A stretch of DNA of 64,000 nucleotides from Elusimicrobiota bacterium (GTDB taxonomy: Bacteria > Elusimicrobiota > Elusimicrobia > FEN-1173). Position numbers and translations under genes: made by a program. The stretch is taken from positions 1,240,001 through 1,304,000 of the forward strand of contig JADJJR010000001.1 in the NCBI GenBank assembly GCA_016706425.1, read 5' to 3'. A model generated the notes under the pieces. That model was not told where the DNA came from and did not search any database. It worked only from the letters and a program-made list of their open reading frames with translations. Position 1 is the first letter of the stretch. Each line of letters opens with the position of its first letter. Of the stretch, positions 10,701 through 18,332 are shown in pieces.

Positions 10701-11008
10701 ACGGCATCATATTGATCGATTTTATGAACCAGCGGCGACGGGAAGGCGTGGCCCTTTGGGAGTCCGTGGTGGAAGGATGCTCGACACGACTGCGGCCGGT
10801 CTTGATGTCCTCCCTGACCACGGTGTTGGCGGTGTTGCCCTTGGCTCTGGGCTTGTCCGAAGGCGGGGAATTGGCCTCTCCCATGGCGGTGGTCACCTTT
10901 GGCGGTTTGGGAATATCCGTCCTGCTGAGCTTGTTCGTTCTTCCTCTCGCTTATTACCATTCCGAACTGTGGCGGGAAAAAAGAGGTTCTGAACCCGTCG
11001 CCGAGTAA
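7763..11008 (+). CDS. RND efflux transporter, HAE1/AcrB type (first of two)
   Basis: 1,081 residues, close to AcrB length, with the family layout: N-terminal helix 'FIVRRPVTGTMFYAAVGLMG', periplasmic porter halves at about residues 35-330 and 600-890, and twelve membrane helices. The TM4 relay motif is 'GIGNMVDNSIVVAENI' with Asp426 followed by Asn427 where AcrB has a second Asp. TM10 reads 'SVVNYGIILIDFMNQRRREG', lacking the AcrB Lys; both variants occur in HAE1 proteins outside Proteobacteria. A conserved 'RLRPVLMSSLTTVLAVLPLAL' follows. A charged insert ('EEMDSRPRWRGRRSEDKDRDY', about residues 250-275) interrupts the first porter half. It should pump substrates by proton antiport with the adjacent TolC-like channel; the substrate is unknown. 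Confidence 0.9.
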   Translation: MSLARFIVRRPVTGTMFYAAVGLMGIISWFFTPRELFPSISFPQLLIITRYGNAAPEEIENLITKVIEESVGTVPNLKRARSLSKEGVSLVTLEFDWGTDMGFAHLTAREKLDQIKDRLPSEADDPIINRINPFAQPMMVYSVSGNQTMGQLTEIAKQVIKQRVEKVDGVASAVISGGEEREILVEVDRPRMESQNVSLTMLVDTLKDSNLNYPAGTVQGSFYEYLIRTMGEFQNIAEIRRLPVRVERPEEMDSRPRWRGRRSEDKDRDYSVKDQRLIYLESMSEVRDTFKEKSSFSRYNGSDNVAIAVQKQADANTLATAKRVRFAMRELAGVLEPKGVRLELVYDEAVFIQQAISGVTKDGILGGLLAFLVLYFFLRSWSIAAIVAMSIPTSTLITFTGMFLKDISINMLSLAGLGLGIGNMVDNSIVVAENIARHKTELGKSGADAAMDGTDEVAPSMITSSLTNVAVLLPLLFAKGVAQLVFKDMFFIVTAASFASVFISITLVPLMMAHPIGFQWLTRLMKRNPAAGETPLSEPPPRANIFRRVADWFVRGLSEQAFGRWMMAYQRSLAWVLRHPKTTVQIVLLGALASFGLLAIQDKVFMPKVDQGQFILKIKMPVGTRLVKTDEVMRKVEGLLKEVPGYKEATVAVGSNASEAVEALGDHEGQAIVNINRKIRSTDEYIEEVKTVLDSQDLSGAEVQYILQDSVLASAFETSSPIVVEIKGPDLTILKKMSEEIMRGLGGIKGVYGVKTSLALPSTETRVEIDKVRAASYQLSVAEIARTALIGIKGFVATNYKEKGQEVDVRVRLRTEDRTSMDDIGRLSVLSRDGMAVPLSELALLRTAEGPSEIKHMDQQRAIVVSGNIAKRSTRDVFKDVEALLSTYQGVADYQVDLTGESRQIKESFGGLVVAMILAVALVYMIMASEFESLWHPFIIMVTVPFSVVGVAISLAMTGTPLSAPVFLGMILLVGSVVNYGIILIDFMNQRRREGVALWESVVEGCSTRLRPVLMSSLTTVLAVLPLALGLSEGGELASPMAVVTFGGLGISVLLSLFVLPLAYYHSELWREKRGSEPVAE

Positions 11009-11013
11009 CCCCC

Positions 11014-14000
11014 ATGTCCCTCCCCTCATTTGCCGTCCGTCGGCCCGTCACCACCGTGATGTTCTTCCTGGGTTTGGCGATCCTGGGCGTGTTTTCCTGG
11101 TGGAAATTGCCCGTCGACCTCGTTCCCAACGCCGCGGCAGGCTCCCTCACGATTTACGTGGGCGTGCGGGGCGGTCTGCCCCCCGAAGACATCGAAACCC
11201 TCGTCACCAAAATCATTGAGGAGGCGGTGGCGACCGTCCAGCATCTCCGGTCCGTACTCTCCGTCTCCCGGAAAGACCGGTCCGTCGTCACCCTCACGTA
11301 CGAGCCCGGCACCGACCTCAGTTTCGCCGCCTTGGAGGTTCAGGAGCGGGTGGCCAAGATCCGAAACAAATTGCCCAAAGACATTGAAAAGCCTGTCGTC
11401 GCCCATTACTCGGAGAACGATTACCCCGTCATCATCCTCTCTCTCACCAGCGATAAAAACACCCCCGAGCGCCTGCGGGAAATCGTTGATAACCAGATCA
11501 AACCAAAGCTCATGCGGGTCAACGGGGTGGCCAACGTGGAAGTCGGGGGCGGTCGGGAGCGGAAAATCCTGGTCGAATTCTATCAGGACCGGCTGGAGGC
11601 CTACCAATTGCCGATCCGCGAGGTGATCGACACCATCGGACGGAACAACGTCAACCTGCTGACGGGAAAGCGGGAGGACGGCGCCGCCGAACACTTCGTC
11701 CGGGCCATGGGGCAATACAAAACCATCGAGGATTTAAAAAACTTGAACGTCCGGCGAACCCGCGAGGGGTCCTCAATTAAGTTGCGGGACGTCGCCGACG
11801 TGAAAGATTTCTACCTGGACGCCCAGAGTTACGCGCGCTTGAACCGCAAACCCACGGTTTCGGTCTACGTTCAGAAAGAGAACAATTCGAACACGATCCG
11901 GGTGGCCGAACGGGTCCGAAAAGTGGCGCGCACCGTCCAAGAAGATATCCTTGGTACGCAGATCCAAATGGACATCATCACCGACCAATCCGTGTTCATC
12001 AAAGAGGCGATGGACAACGTCACCAGCAGTCTGAGCATGGGGATGGTATTGACGTTATTGGTTATATTTTTCTTTTTGCGGGATTGGCGCCACACCCTGG
12101 TTGTGTTTTTGTCGGCTCCGGTCGCCCTGTTGATCACGTTGTCTTTCATGCTGTCGATCGGGCTGTCTCTCAACATCATGACCTTGTCGGCGCTGGCCCT
12201 CGGCATCGGCACCGTGGTGGACGGCGCCACCGTCGTTCTAGAAAACATTCTCCATAAAAAGCGCCACGCGCGCAAAGAAGGGAAATCAGAGGACGGGGTT
12301 GTGCTTTCGGTGGAAGGCACGGAAGAGTTGTTCACCTCCTTGATCGGGTCAACCTTGACAACGGTGGTCGTGTTCCTGCCGATCGTGTTCATCAACAAAC
12401 AGGTGAAAATCCTCTATTCCGGCCTGGCCTACACCATCGCTTTCTCCATGGTCGCTTCCCTCCTGGTGGCGGTCACCCTGGTTCCCCTTTTGGCGTCCCG
12501 CTTGGCCCTGCCGGCGCACAAGGGGTATTTATCACAGACGGAAAGGGCCAAATTGGCATTGATCATCAATTGGCTTAGGGGGAAGACGCCGGCGTTCGTG
12601 TTTCGCGCGACGGCGTGGGCCGCGGAGGCGACCCGTCGGGCGTGGGGACGTTGGGGCCATCACCACGCGCGCCGCGTGTTTCCAGCGGGGCCCGCGCCCG
12701 CCGCGCCCGTGTTGAACGCCGCCGATGGGACCCCTTTGCTCCCCCTGTGGAAGGAATACGCGGTGTCCGCCCATCACGCCTGGTACGGCCGGATTTGGCC
12801 ATTGTTAAAGTCGGAATGGGCTTATCTGCGGGCGCGCCCGCAACGGGCCTTTCTCCGTTGGAGCTCGGCGGCGATCCGATGGCAAAAATGGATTTTCATC
12901 GGCATGGCCCTGGCGGCGGGTGTTTCGGTATATCTGTATCTCACGGTTTTGGAGAAGGATTTTCTTGGCACGACGGAACAAAACGAGTTCATCATTTACA
13001 TCGAGTTGCCCGCCGGAGCCAAATTGGATATTTCCGACCAGGTGGTCCGCAAAGTCGAACAGGTCTTGTCCGACACCCCGGAGGTCTCCGAAACTGTTAA
13101 GACCGCCGCGGCCCGTGTCGAGGGGTGGTCCTCAAAAGTGTATGTCACTCTGCGACCGCGGTCCGAACGCTCGCGCTCCGTTCAGGACATCATCCAAGGA
13201 TTGCGCCCGAAAGTCGCGGACATCGGGCAAGAGTACGATTCTTTCATCTACTTCTCGGAACCCGAAGCCTCCAAGGAATTTTTTATTGACGTATTTGGCC
13301 CGCAATACGACACGTTGAGGGATTTGGCGAGCGCGATTTCTCAGAAACTGCAAGCCGTCAAGGGGCTCACCGATGTCAAGCTTCGTTACAAACCCGGCCA
13401 GCCCGAAGTGCAGGTCAAGGTTGACAAAGAACGCGCGGCGCTTTTTAATCTGACGCTCAAAGACATCGCCGAGGATCTTCACGCCCGCATTCGAGGATTG
13501 AGGCCTTCCTGGTTTTTTGAGGACGCCCAGCAACTTGAAATCATCGCTCGGGATAAAGAGCAGTTTCGCAAGTCTCTTGAGGACATTCATTACATCACTC
13601 TCATGGCCCCCGACGGAACTATCATTCCAATCCAGCAAATATCCCATTTCGAATTCGCCCTAACCCCAAGTGAGGTTTGGAGAAAGGACAAACAGAGGGT
13701 CATCCAGGCCAGCGCCAACCGGGAAAAAACCGCCCTCAGTACCGCCGCCGAGCGCAGCATCAAGGCCATCCGGGATTTGGACGTTCCGACGGGATACTAT
13801 TACCAGGTGGGGGGCGATTACGCGGACATGGTTCAAAATGAAAAAGAGTTCCGCTTTGCCTTTTTTATCATGGCGGCCTTGGTGTTTATCGTTTTGGCGA
13901 GTTTGTTTGAATCCTACGCCCAAGCCATATTGATTATGGTGACCATTCCCATGGCGTTTATCGGTTCCATTCCGCTGCTCTGGATCACGCGGACGTCGGT

Positions 14001-14385
14001 GACCATGAGCGTTTATATCGGCATGATTATGTTGGGGGGAATCGTGGTTAACGCGGCCATCATTCTCGTCGAACGGATGAATCAGGCGCGCCAAGAAGGC
14101 CAACGGTTGGAGCGGGCGGTGCTGGGATCCAGCCTTCTTCGGCTTTCCCCCATTCTCAACACATCCCTCACGACCATCGTGGACCTGATCCCCCTGGTTC
14201 TGTCCCGGAGTGAATCCTCCCAGTTGTGGGCCCCTTTGGCTTTGACGGTGATTGGGGGAGCCACCGTGTCCACCTTCCTGACGCTCTTTATGATCCCGGG
14301 CCTCTATTATCACATGGAATTGTGGCTGGCCCGTCGACGGACGGCCACGCCCCTCCCGGCGGGTTCTACCGCTGGGGTTGTTTAA
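11014..14385 (+). CDS. RND efflux transporter, HAE1/AcrB type (second of two)
   Basis: 1,123 residues, starting 5 nt after the preceding RND stop with no good ribosome site, so probably coupled. The N-terminus 'SFAVRRPVTTVMFFLGLAIL' mirrors its neighbour. TM4 carries 'GIGTVVDGATVVLENI' (Asp403-Gly404) and TM10 'GIVVNAAIILVERMNQARQEG', followed by 'RLSPILNTSLTTIVDLIPLVL'. Between TM6 and TM7 (about residues 500-640) there is a long cytoplasmic insert rich in Trp, Arg and Ala, which accounts for the extra length. The pair may form a heteromeric pump, as MdtBC does, or two separate pumps sharing one channel; sequence alone does not decide. No membrane-fusion (HlyD-type) adaptor is encoded in the visible operon. 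Confidence 0.9.
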   Translation: MSLPSFAVRRPVTTVMFFLGLAILGVFSWWKLPVDLVPNAAAGSLTIYVGVRGGLPPEDIETLVTKIIEEAVATVQHLRSVLSVSRKDRSVVTLTYEPGTDLSFAALEVQERVAKIRNKLPKDIEKPVVAHYSENDYPVIILSLTSDKNTPERLREIVDNQIKPKLMRVNGVANVEVGGGRERKILVEFYQDRLEAYQLPIREVIDTIGRNNVNLLTGKREDGAAEHFVRAMGQYKTIEDLKNLNVRRTREGSSIKLRDVADVKDFYLDAQSYARLNRKPTVSVYVQKENNSNTIRVAERVRKVARTVQEDILGTQIQMDIITDQSVFIKEAMDNVTSSLSMGMVLTLLVIFFFLRDWRHTLVVFLSAPVALLITLSFMLSIGLSLNIMTLSALALGIGTVVDGATVVLENILHKKRHARKEGKSEDGVVLSVEGTEELFTSLIGSTLTTVVVFLPIVFINKQVKILYSGLAYTIAFSMVASLLVAVTLVPLLASRLALPAHKGYLSQTERAKLALIINWLRGKTPAFVFRATAWAAEATRRAWGRWGHHHARRVFPAGPAPAAPVLNAADGTPLLPLWKEYAVSAHHAWYGRIWPLLKSEWAYLRARPQRAFLRWSSAAIRWQKWIFIGMALAAGVSVYLYLTVLEKDFLGTTEQNEFIIYIELPAGAKLDISDQVVRKVEQVLSDTPEVSETVKTAAARVEGWSSKVYVTLRPRSERSRSVQDIIQGLRPKVADIGQEYDSFIYFSEPEASKEFFIDVFGPQYDTLRDLASAISQKLQAVKGLTDVKLRYKPGQPEVQVKVDKERAALFNLTLKDIAEDLHARIRGLRPSWFFEDAQQLEIIARDKEQFRKSLEDIHYITLMAPDGTIIPIQQISHFEFALTPSEVWRKDKQRVIQASANREKTALSTAAERSIKAIRDLDVPTGYYYQVGGDYADMVQNEKEFRFAFFIMAALVFIVLASLFESYAQAILIMVTIPMAFIGSIPLLWITRTSVTMSVYIGMIMLGGIVVNAAIILVERMNQARQEGQRLERAVLGSSLLRLSPILNTSLTTIVDLIPLVLSRSESSQLWAPLALTVIGGATVSTFLTLFMIPGLYYHMELWLARRRTATPLPAGSTAGVV

Positions 14386-14410
14386 CCACCCACAACACCA
14401 CAGGAATTGC

Positions 14411-14782
14411 TTAAGGGGTTTCGGTTGATGCGCCCCCCGCCGGTTCGGGAAGAGGGGGGAGCGGGGGCGTCGGCGGGGCCGGGCGATTTGGGGTTTGCCG
14501 CAAATCCGCGTTGATTTGATTCAGCCGGTTGATTTCGTTGATGGTTTGAAGGGTTTGCTGGAGGTGGGGATCAATCCCCGCCCCGGGTTTGGATCGCGGG
14601 ATCTCCGTGGCGGGGGGGAGTTCCCCCGGTGTAAATCCCGTTGGAAGGTTGGCGGAGCCGAGATCGGACAGGGGCTTAAAGCGACGTTCCCGTTGGCTGG
14701 CCCAAAACACCCACCCCGCGATGGCGATTAAAAAGAGAGCGCCCGCCCCCCACCAAAGCCACGGTGGACGGCGGGCGCTCAT
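14411..14782 (-). CDS. Small single-pass membrane protein, Pro-rich C-terminus
   Basis: About 123 residues from the ATG at 14782; a TTG at 14788 with an AGGGA site 4 nt upstream is an alternative start. After 'MSARRPPWLWW' comes one membrane helix ('AGALFLIAIAGWVFWA', about residues 10-27) preceded by Arg residues. The remaining 95 residues are polar and contain a short helix ('LQQTLQTINEINRLNQINADL') and a Pro-rich tail ('RPAPPTPPLPPLPEP'). I do not recognise the family. It ends 26 nt from the end of the RND operon on the opposite strand and starts 20 nt after the next small gene, with which it is probably co-transcribed. Confidence 0.6.
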   Translation of the reverse strand: MSARRPPWLWWGAGALFLIAIAGWVFWASQRERRFKPLSDLGSANLPTGFTPGELPPATEIPRSKPGAGIDPHLQQTLQTINEINRLNQINADLRQTPNRPAPPTPPLPPLPEPAGGASTETP

Positions 14783-14801
14783 GGTCAAACGGTCCCTGGG
14801 A

Positions 14802-15041
14802 TCAGTTACGGGTGTTGGCTTCGATGCGAATCAGCAAGCCAATCACTTCCGCGATCGTCCAGAAAAACAAGAGGTAAAAGAACCCCAGGATCAGGGCCAG
14901 AATTGACGTTGCGCGGGGCGCGTCCGGCGTCCCGCCACCGACGAGAATGATGATGAAAAACACCAGTCCCAGAACGGCGGAGATAAGCCCCAGCCCCTTG
15001 AACGCCAGAGGAATGTATTTCAACGGTTTTTCACTGTTCAT
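14802..15041 (-). CDS. Small two-helix membrane protein
   Basis: 79 residues. Two hydrophobic helices are clear: 'LGLISAVLGLVFFIIILVGG' (about residues 16-35) and 'ILALILGFFYLLFFWTIAEVIGLLI' (about 47-71), separated by a short polar loop. The start is well supported: a GAGGAGGT-type ribosome site lies at 15051-15057, and a promoter-like TTGACA box lies further upstream. It resembles short membrane proteins of unknown function; no named family is claimed. It is first in a two-gene minus-strand unit. Confidence 0.7.
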   Translation of the reverse strand: MNSEKPLKYIPLAFKGLGLISAVLGLVFFIIILVGGGTPDAPRATSILALILGFFYLLFFWTIAEVIGLLIRIEANTRN

Positions 15042-15121
15042 AATATGAAACCTCCTCGATAGACGGGGAAGTTAACGCCCCGGGATGAATACGAATCGGC
15101 GCTGCCGCCGAACATGGCGTA

Positions 15122-15150
15122 AATCTATAACACGCACCCAATCGTGTCAA
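15122..15150 (-). promoter_or_regulatory. Sigma70-type promoter for the two small membrane-protein genes
   Basis: Read on the minus strand, a perfect TTGACA (15150-15145) is followed after 17 nt by TAGATT (15127-15122), or after 15 nt by TATAGA. The predicted leader to the ATG at 15041 is about 75 nt. Confidence 0.6.
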
Positions 15151-15398
15151 GGGGAATTTAAAGAGGTTTTCTTTTCAGGTCGTTGAGAAATGCTTCTCGC
15201 GCTTGGAATGTGAAATGAAAGACTCCCTTGGGGGGCGCTTTTTCTTGGCAAGAGTGGCGCATACGAAAGGACAGGGTGGCCAAGGGGTTCATGAAATCGG
15301 ACCTCGACGGAGAAATGGAATCCGTTGTCTTTGTTACAATTTCTACATATTTTATTTGCAAGAAATTTACCTCGGTTTTACACGCTGTTTACCAGAAC

Positions 15399-15431
15399 TT
15401 AACCGAATCTTAAGACCAAAACCGCTATATA
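15399..15431 (+). promoter_or_regulatory. Possible promoter of the giant gene (weak)
   Basis: A TATATA box at 15426-15431 sits about 37 nt before the ATG at 15468, a plausible -10 element. The best upstream partner, TTAACC at 15399-15404, is 21 nt away, longer than optimal, so the -35 assignment is doubtful. A second option is TTGCAA at 15356-15361. Confidence 0.3.
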
Positions 15432-15455
15432 TACAGTGCAATGACACTGAGCCGC

Positions 15456-15461
15456 AGGGGG
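15456..15461 (+). promoter_or_regulatory. Ribosome binding site that fixes the giant gene start
   Basis: AGGGGG lies 6 nt before the ATG at 15468. The earlier in-frame ATG at 15441 has no such site and would add nine residues before an otherwise good signal peptide, so 15468 is preferred. Confidence 0.65.
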
Positions 15462-15467
15462 AAAACT

Positions 15468-15623
15468 ATGAAAAACACACTTAGCCGCCTCTGGCGGGCG
15501 TTGGTCAAGCCCGTCGATGGTACGCCGAATTTTGTTAAACACACACCGAGCCTGGAATCCGTGCGCCGCGGAGCGGCGGTGGCGATGGCGGTGGTGGTGT
15601 TCTATACGCAATCGGTGTGCGCC
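15468..15623 (+). other. Extended signal peptide of the giant protein
   Basis: Residues 1-34 are an unusually long basic/aromatic N-region ('MKNTLSRLWRALVKPVDG...SVRRG'), residues 35-47 a hydrophobic core ('AAVAMAVVVFYT'), then a signal-peptidase site after 'QSVCA'. The length resembles extended signal peptides of very large autotransporters and haemagglutinins, but the conserved ESPR motif itself is not evident. Confidence 0.7.
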
Positions 15624-18332
15624 GGCACGGCAAGCCTCCCCCTCTTGCCTGTGTCGAAGCGGCCGGTTGTTGCCGGGCAGCTTGGATTGTTGGATCGATT
15701 GATGAAGTTTGTGGGCGCGGACAAGAAAGGGAGCGCCTACAAATTCCACGACAACGTGTGGAACGACCGTCGGAAGCTGACGGGGGAGGCGACGGAGCCG
15801 GGGCTGGACCCGAAGTCGCTGGAGAAGATGGTGGCGAATCAAGAGGCGCGGCGGGACATCGAGAACCAAAACCGGCACAACCGGGGGTACCAGGAGTTGG
15901 AGAAGTACCGGGAGCAGTACAAGCGGTCGGCCGGGGAGCTGGTCGCGAACCAGCAAATGGACGGTCTGGAAGGCGCTCTGACGCCTGGGGATCTGGCGGC
16001 GGCGACGGTGAAGGAAGTGATGGAAGCGATCAAGGTGAAGATGAAGTCGTTGTTTGGCGCGATGGTGGAATTCAAGATGGACGTGAAGAAGAACTACGAC
16101 GGGACGTACCAGCGGACGTACCTGATCGATGGGCGGGCGAGCCGGATCTACAATTCGAAGACGCGGAATCCGCACGGTCAGTTGGTGACGCAGAACATCA
16201 CGAACATGCGGTACAACCGGTCGCACGTGTTGATTTCGATGGATATCGAGCACAAGGACGTGAAGGGGCTGACGAGTTATACGCACCGGAAGATGGATTA
16301 TCACGATGGGGCGAAGGCGATGGTGCCGAAGACGCAGTTGGTGAAGAAGTTGGACGAGTGGACGGTGACGCCGCAGGGGGAGAAGACGGAGTTGCACCGG
16401 TGGGACATCCAGTACGACGGTGCTGGGAACATGAAGAAGTTCGACGAGTTTCGGATTGACGAGAACGGGGTGAAGACGGAGAAGTGGTGGTGGGGGGGCG
16501 AGTACGACGGGGACAAGAACCTGTTGAAGTACGACGAATTGACGCGGAGCCGAGGTTTGGACACGCACGTGACGTGGGAGGCGACGGATTACGAAGTGAA
16601 CGAGCGGTGGGACGCGCGGAAGGAAGCGGGGGAAACGGACAGTTGGGGGCGAAGTTCGCACCATTTGACGGGGTACAAGAAGACGACGACGGGGCCGGAC
16701 GGGAAGGTGGAGTTGGACGTGTTCACGAACCTGGGGTATGACGAGTTTGAGAACATGATTCATTACGACCGGGAGGCGACGGATTTCCAAGGGAAAGTGA
16801 TGAACGTGGTGTGGGACGGGGAGTACGACAAATTTGACCGAGCGGCGGCGTACAAGCAGACGACGACGGACGCGTTTGGGCACACGCAGGTGTTGGAGTT
16901 TAGCGGTGGGGAATACAACGTGTACGACGATTTGTTGGCGTACACGGAGAAGACGACGGAGAACGGGGAAACGAAGTCGCGCGTGTTCACGAACGGGGTG
17001 TTCGACACGAAACACAACATGATGAGCTACCGGGAGGAGGCGACGGATTCGAAGGGTCGAACTTCCATAAAGGAATGGAACGCGGTGGGGGAGGGGAAGG
17101 GGTATGTGCTGGGCGAGTTGCAGGGGTACGACGAGGTGGTGAATTACGGGGCGCTGGTGGTGACGTCGGAGGTGCGGAACATTCATTACGACGCGTTGCG
17201 GCGGCAGGACGGGAACGCGACGACGAAGCGGATCAAAGGGGTGGAGACGGACGGTGGGGCGGTGGACATTGTTTTGGTGGAAGACACGCGTGTGATGCGG
17301 AGCGACGAGGCGCGGAGCGTGCGGGCGGTGGGGTCGACGGATCCGCGGAGCATGAACATCGTGAACGTGGTGGGCGGGCGGACGGAGGTGCGGACGCGGG
17401 GGACGGACGGGGTGACGGGGGAGCTGTTGCGGGATTTGAAGGAAACGGTGGAACGGAGCCAGGTGACGGTGGCGGGGGATTTCAAAGAGGTGCGGCGGAC
17501 GGAGGGGAAGGACGGGGAAGACGAGCTGGACAGCGTGGCGGAGACGATCCGGACGGGGACGGTGCTGGACGGGTTTGGGCGTGCGGTGACGTACCGTGAG
17601 GAGACGGTTCAGAACAACAATCCGGCGAGTTGGATGTCGCGTGTGGTGGACCGGATGAGCTACAACGTCGATGGGAACCTGACGGCGAGCCACGAGGCGA
17701 CGTTGAATTCGTTGGGGGTGGTGGGGGAAGTGACGCGGACGGGGATGCTGTACGACCAGCAGAACCGGCTGTCGGAATACCATATGGAGCAGGTGTCGAG
17801 CGCTGAAGGGGCGACGGTGGGAAGCCAGACGCACCGGACGGGGATCAAATACAACGGGTTGAGCGACGTGACGCGGTACGGGGAGCGTGTGGAGCGACTG
17901 GGGACGGCGGTGGTGGAGACGGGTATGTGGAGCGGGACGTACAACGTGCTGGGTCAGGTGAAGACGTCGCGTGACGAGACGCGGCGAGCGGGGACGGTGG
18001 TTGAGGAGGGCGTGACGAAGGCGGTGGACGAGACGACGGTGACGGAGACGTGGGGGATGCGGTACACGAAGGACGGGGTGGGGGTGAGGCAGTATAAGGA
18101 GCGGACGGGGTCTTCGGCGACGCCGGATCTGGTGAATTTCCTGGAAGTGACGGGGGCGACGTACGATGCTTATAACCGGTTGGCGACGTTCAATCAGACG
18201 TCGCATCGGGTGACGGCGGAGGCGGCGGGGGTGGTGAACGGGGCGTTCGTGTTTGACGAGGGGAAGGCGACTTTGCATGAGGTGACGGTGACGGGCCGGA
18301 CGGAGGCGGTTTTGACGGGAAGGGGGCTTTGA
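15468..18332 (+). CDS. Giant secreted YD-repeat protein, N-terminal segment (frame 1 of 3)
   Basis: First 954 residues of a protein that continues across two frame breaks to 55635 (about 13,389 residues, roughly 1.4 MDa if joined). Residues 1-52 are a long signal peptide. Residues about 53-200 are helical and charged ('LEKMVANQEARRDIENQNRHN'), then degenerate YD/RHS-like repeats begin ('GEYDKFDRAAAYKQTTTD', 'GEYNVYDDLLAYTEKTT'), spaced about 35-45 residues. Known RHS/YD repeats form beta-rich shells in secreted toxins and adhesins. The segment ends at a TGA (18330) inside a repeat unit: the residues after the break ('LTGYKERTETRDGTG') complete the same unit. Codons are almost all G-ending. 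Function is unknown; export is well supported. Confidence 0.75.
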   Translation: MKNTLSRLWRALVKPVDGTPNFVKHTPSLESVRRGAAVAMAVVVFYTQSVCAGTASLPLLPVSKRPVVAGQLGLLDRLMKFVGADKKGSAYKFHDNVWNDRRKLTGEATEPGLDPKSLEKMVANQEARRDIENQNRHNRGYQELEKYREQYKRSAGELVANQQMDGLEGALTPGDLAAATVKEVMEAIKVKMKSLFGAMVEFKMDVKKNYDGTYQRTYLIDGRASRIYNSKTRNPHGQLVTQNITNMRYNRSHVLISMDIEHKDVKGLTSYTHRKMDYHDGAKAMVPKTQLVKKLDEWTVTPQGEKTELHRWDIQYDGAGNMKKFDEFRIDENGVKTEKWWWGGEYDGDKNLLKYDELTRSRGLDTHVTWEATDYEVNERWDARKEAGETDSWGRSSHHLTGYKKTTTGPDGKVELDVFTNLGYDEFENMIHYDREATDFQGKVMNVVWDGEYDKFDRAAAYKQTTTDAFGHTQVLEFSGGEYNVYDDLLAYTEKTTENGETKSRVFTNGVFDTKHNMMSYREEATDSKGRTSIKEWNAVGEGKGYVLGELQGYDEVVNYGALVVTSEVRNIHYDALRRQDGNATTKRIKGVETDGGAVDIVLVEDTRVMRSDEARSVRAVGSTDPRSMNIVNVVGGRTEVRTRGTDGVTGELLRDLKETVERSQVTVAGDFKEVRRTEGKDGEDELDSVAETIRTGTVLDGFGRAVTYREETVQNNNPASWMSRVVDRMSYNVDGNLTASHEATLNSLGVVGEVTRTGMLYDQQNRLSEYHMEQVSSAEGATVGSQTHRTGIKYNGLSDVTRYGERVERLGTAVVETGMWSGTYNVLGQVKTSRDETRRAGTVVEEGVTKAVDETTVTETWGMRYTKDGVGVRQYKERTGSSATPDLVNFLEVTGATYDAYNRLATFNQTSHRVTAEAAGVVNGAFVFDEGKATLHEVTVTGRTEAVLTGRGL

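Larger units (their letters stand above)
15042..15467. other. Divergent intergenic region between small membrane genes and the giant gene
   Basis: 426 nt without a convincing gene. The left part holds the minus-strand ribosome site and promoter. The middle (15170-15300) shows nothing recognisable. The right part (15320-15435) is clearly more AT-rich than the surroundings, as expected for a promoter driving the giant gene. Short open frames here lack ribosome sites and coding character. Confidence 0.6.

Noticed and set aside
14386..14410. Terminator after the RND operon
   Set aside because: Only a weak 5-bp GTTGT/ACAAC stem without a T run.
15441..15467. ATG at 15441 as start of the giant gene
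   Set aside because: No ribosome site and too close to the likely -10 box; ATG 15468 has AGGGGG at proper spacing.
18316..18332. Programmed -1 ribosomal frameshift at frame break 1
   Set aside because: The heptamer does not allow re-pairing of the P-site codon, and no downstream pseudoknot is obvious; an indel is simpler.
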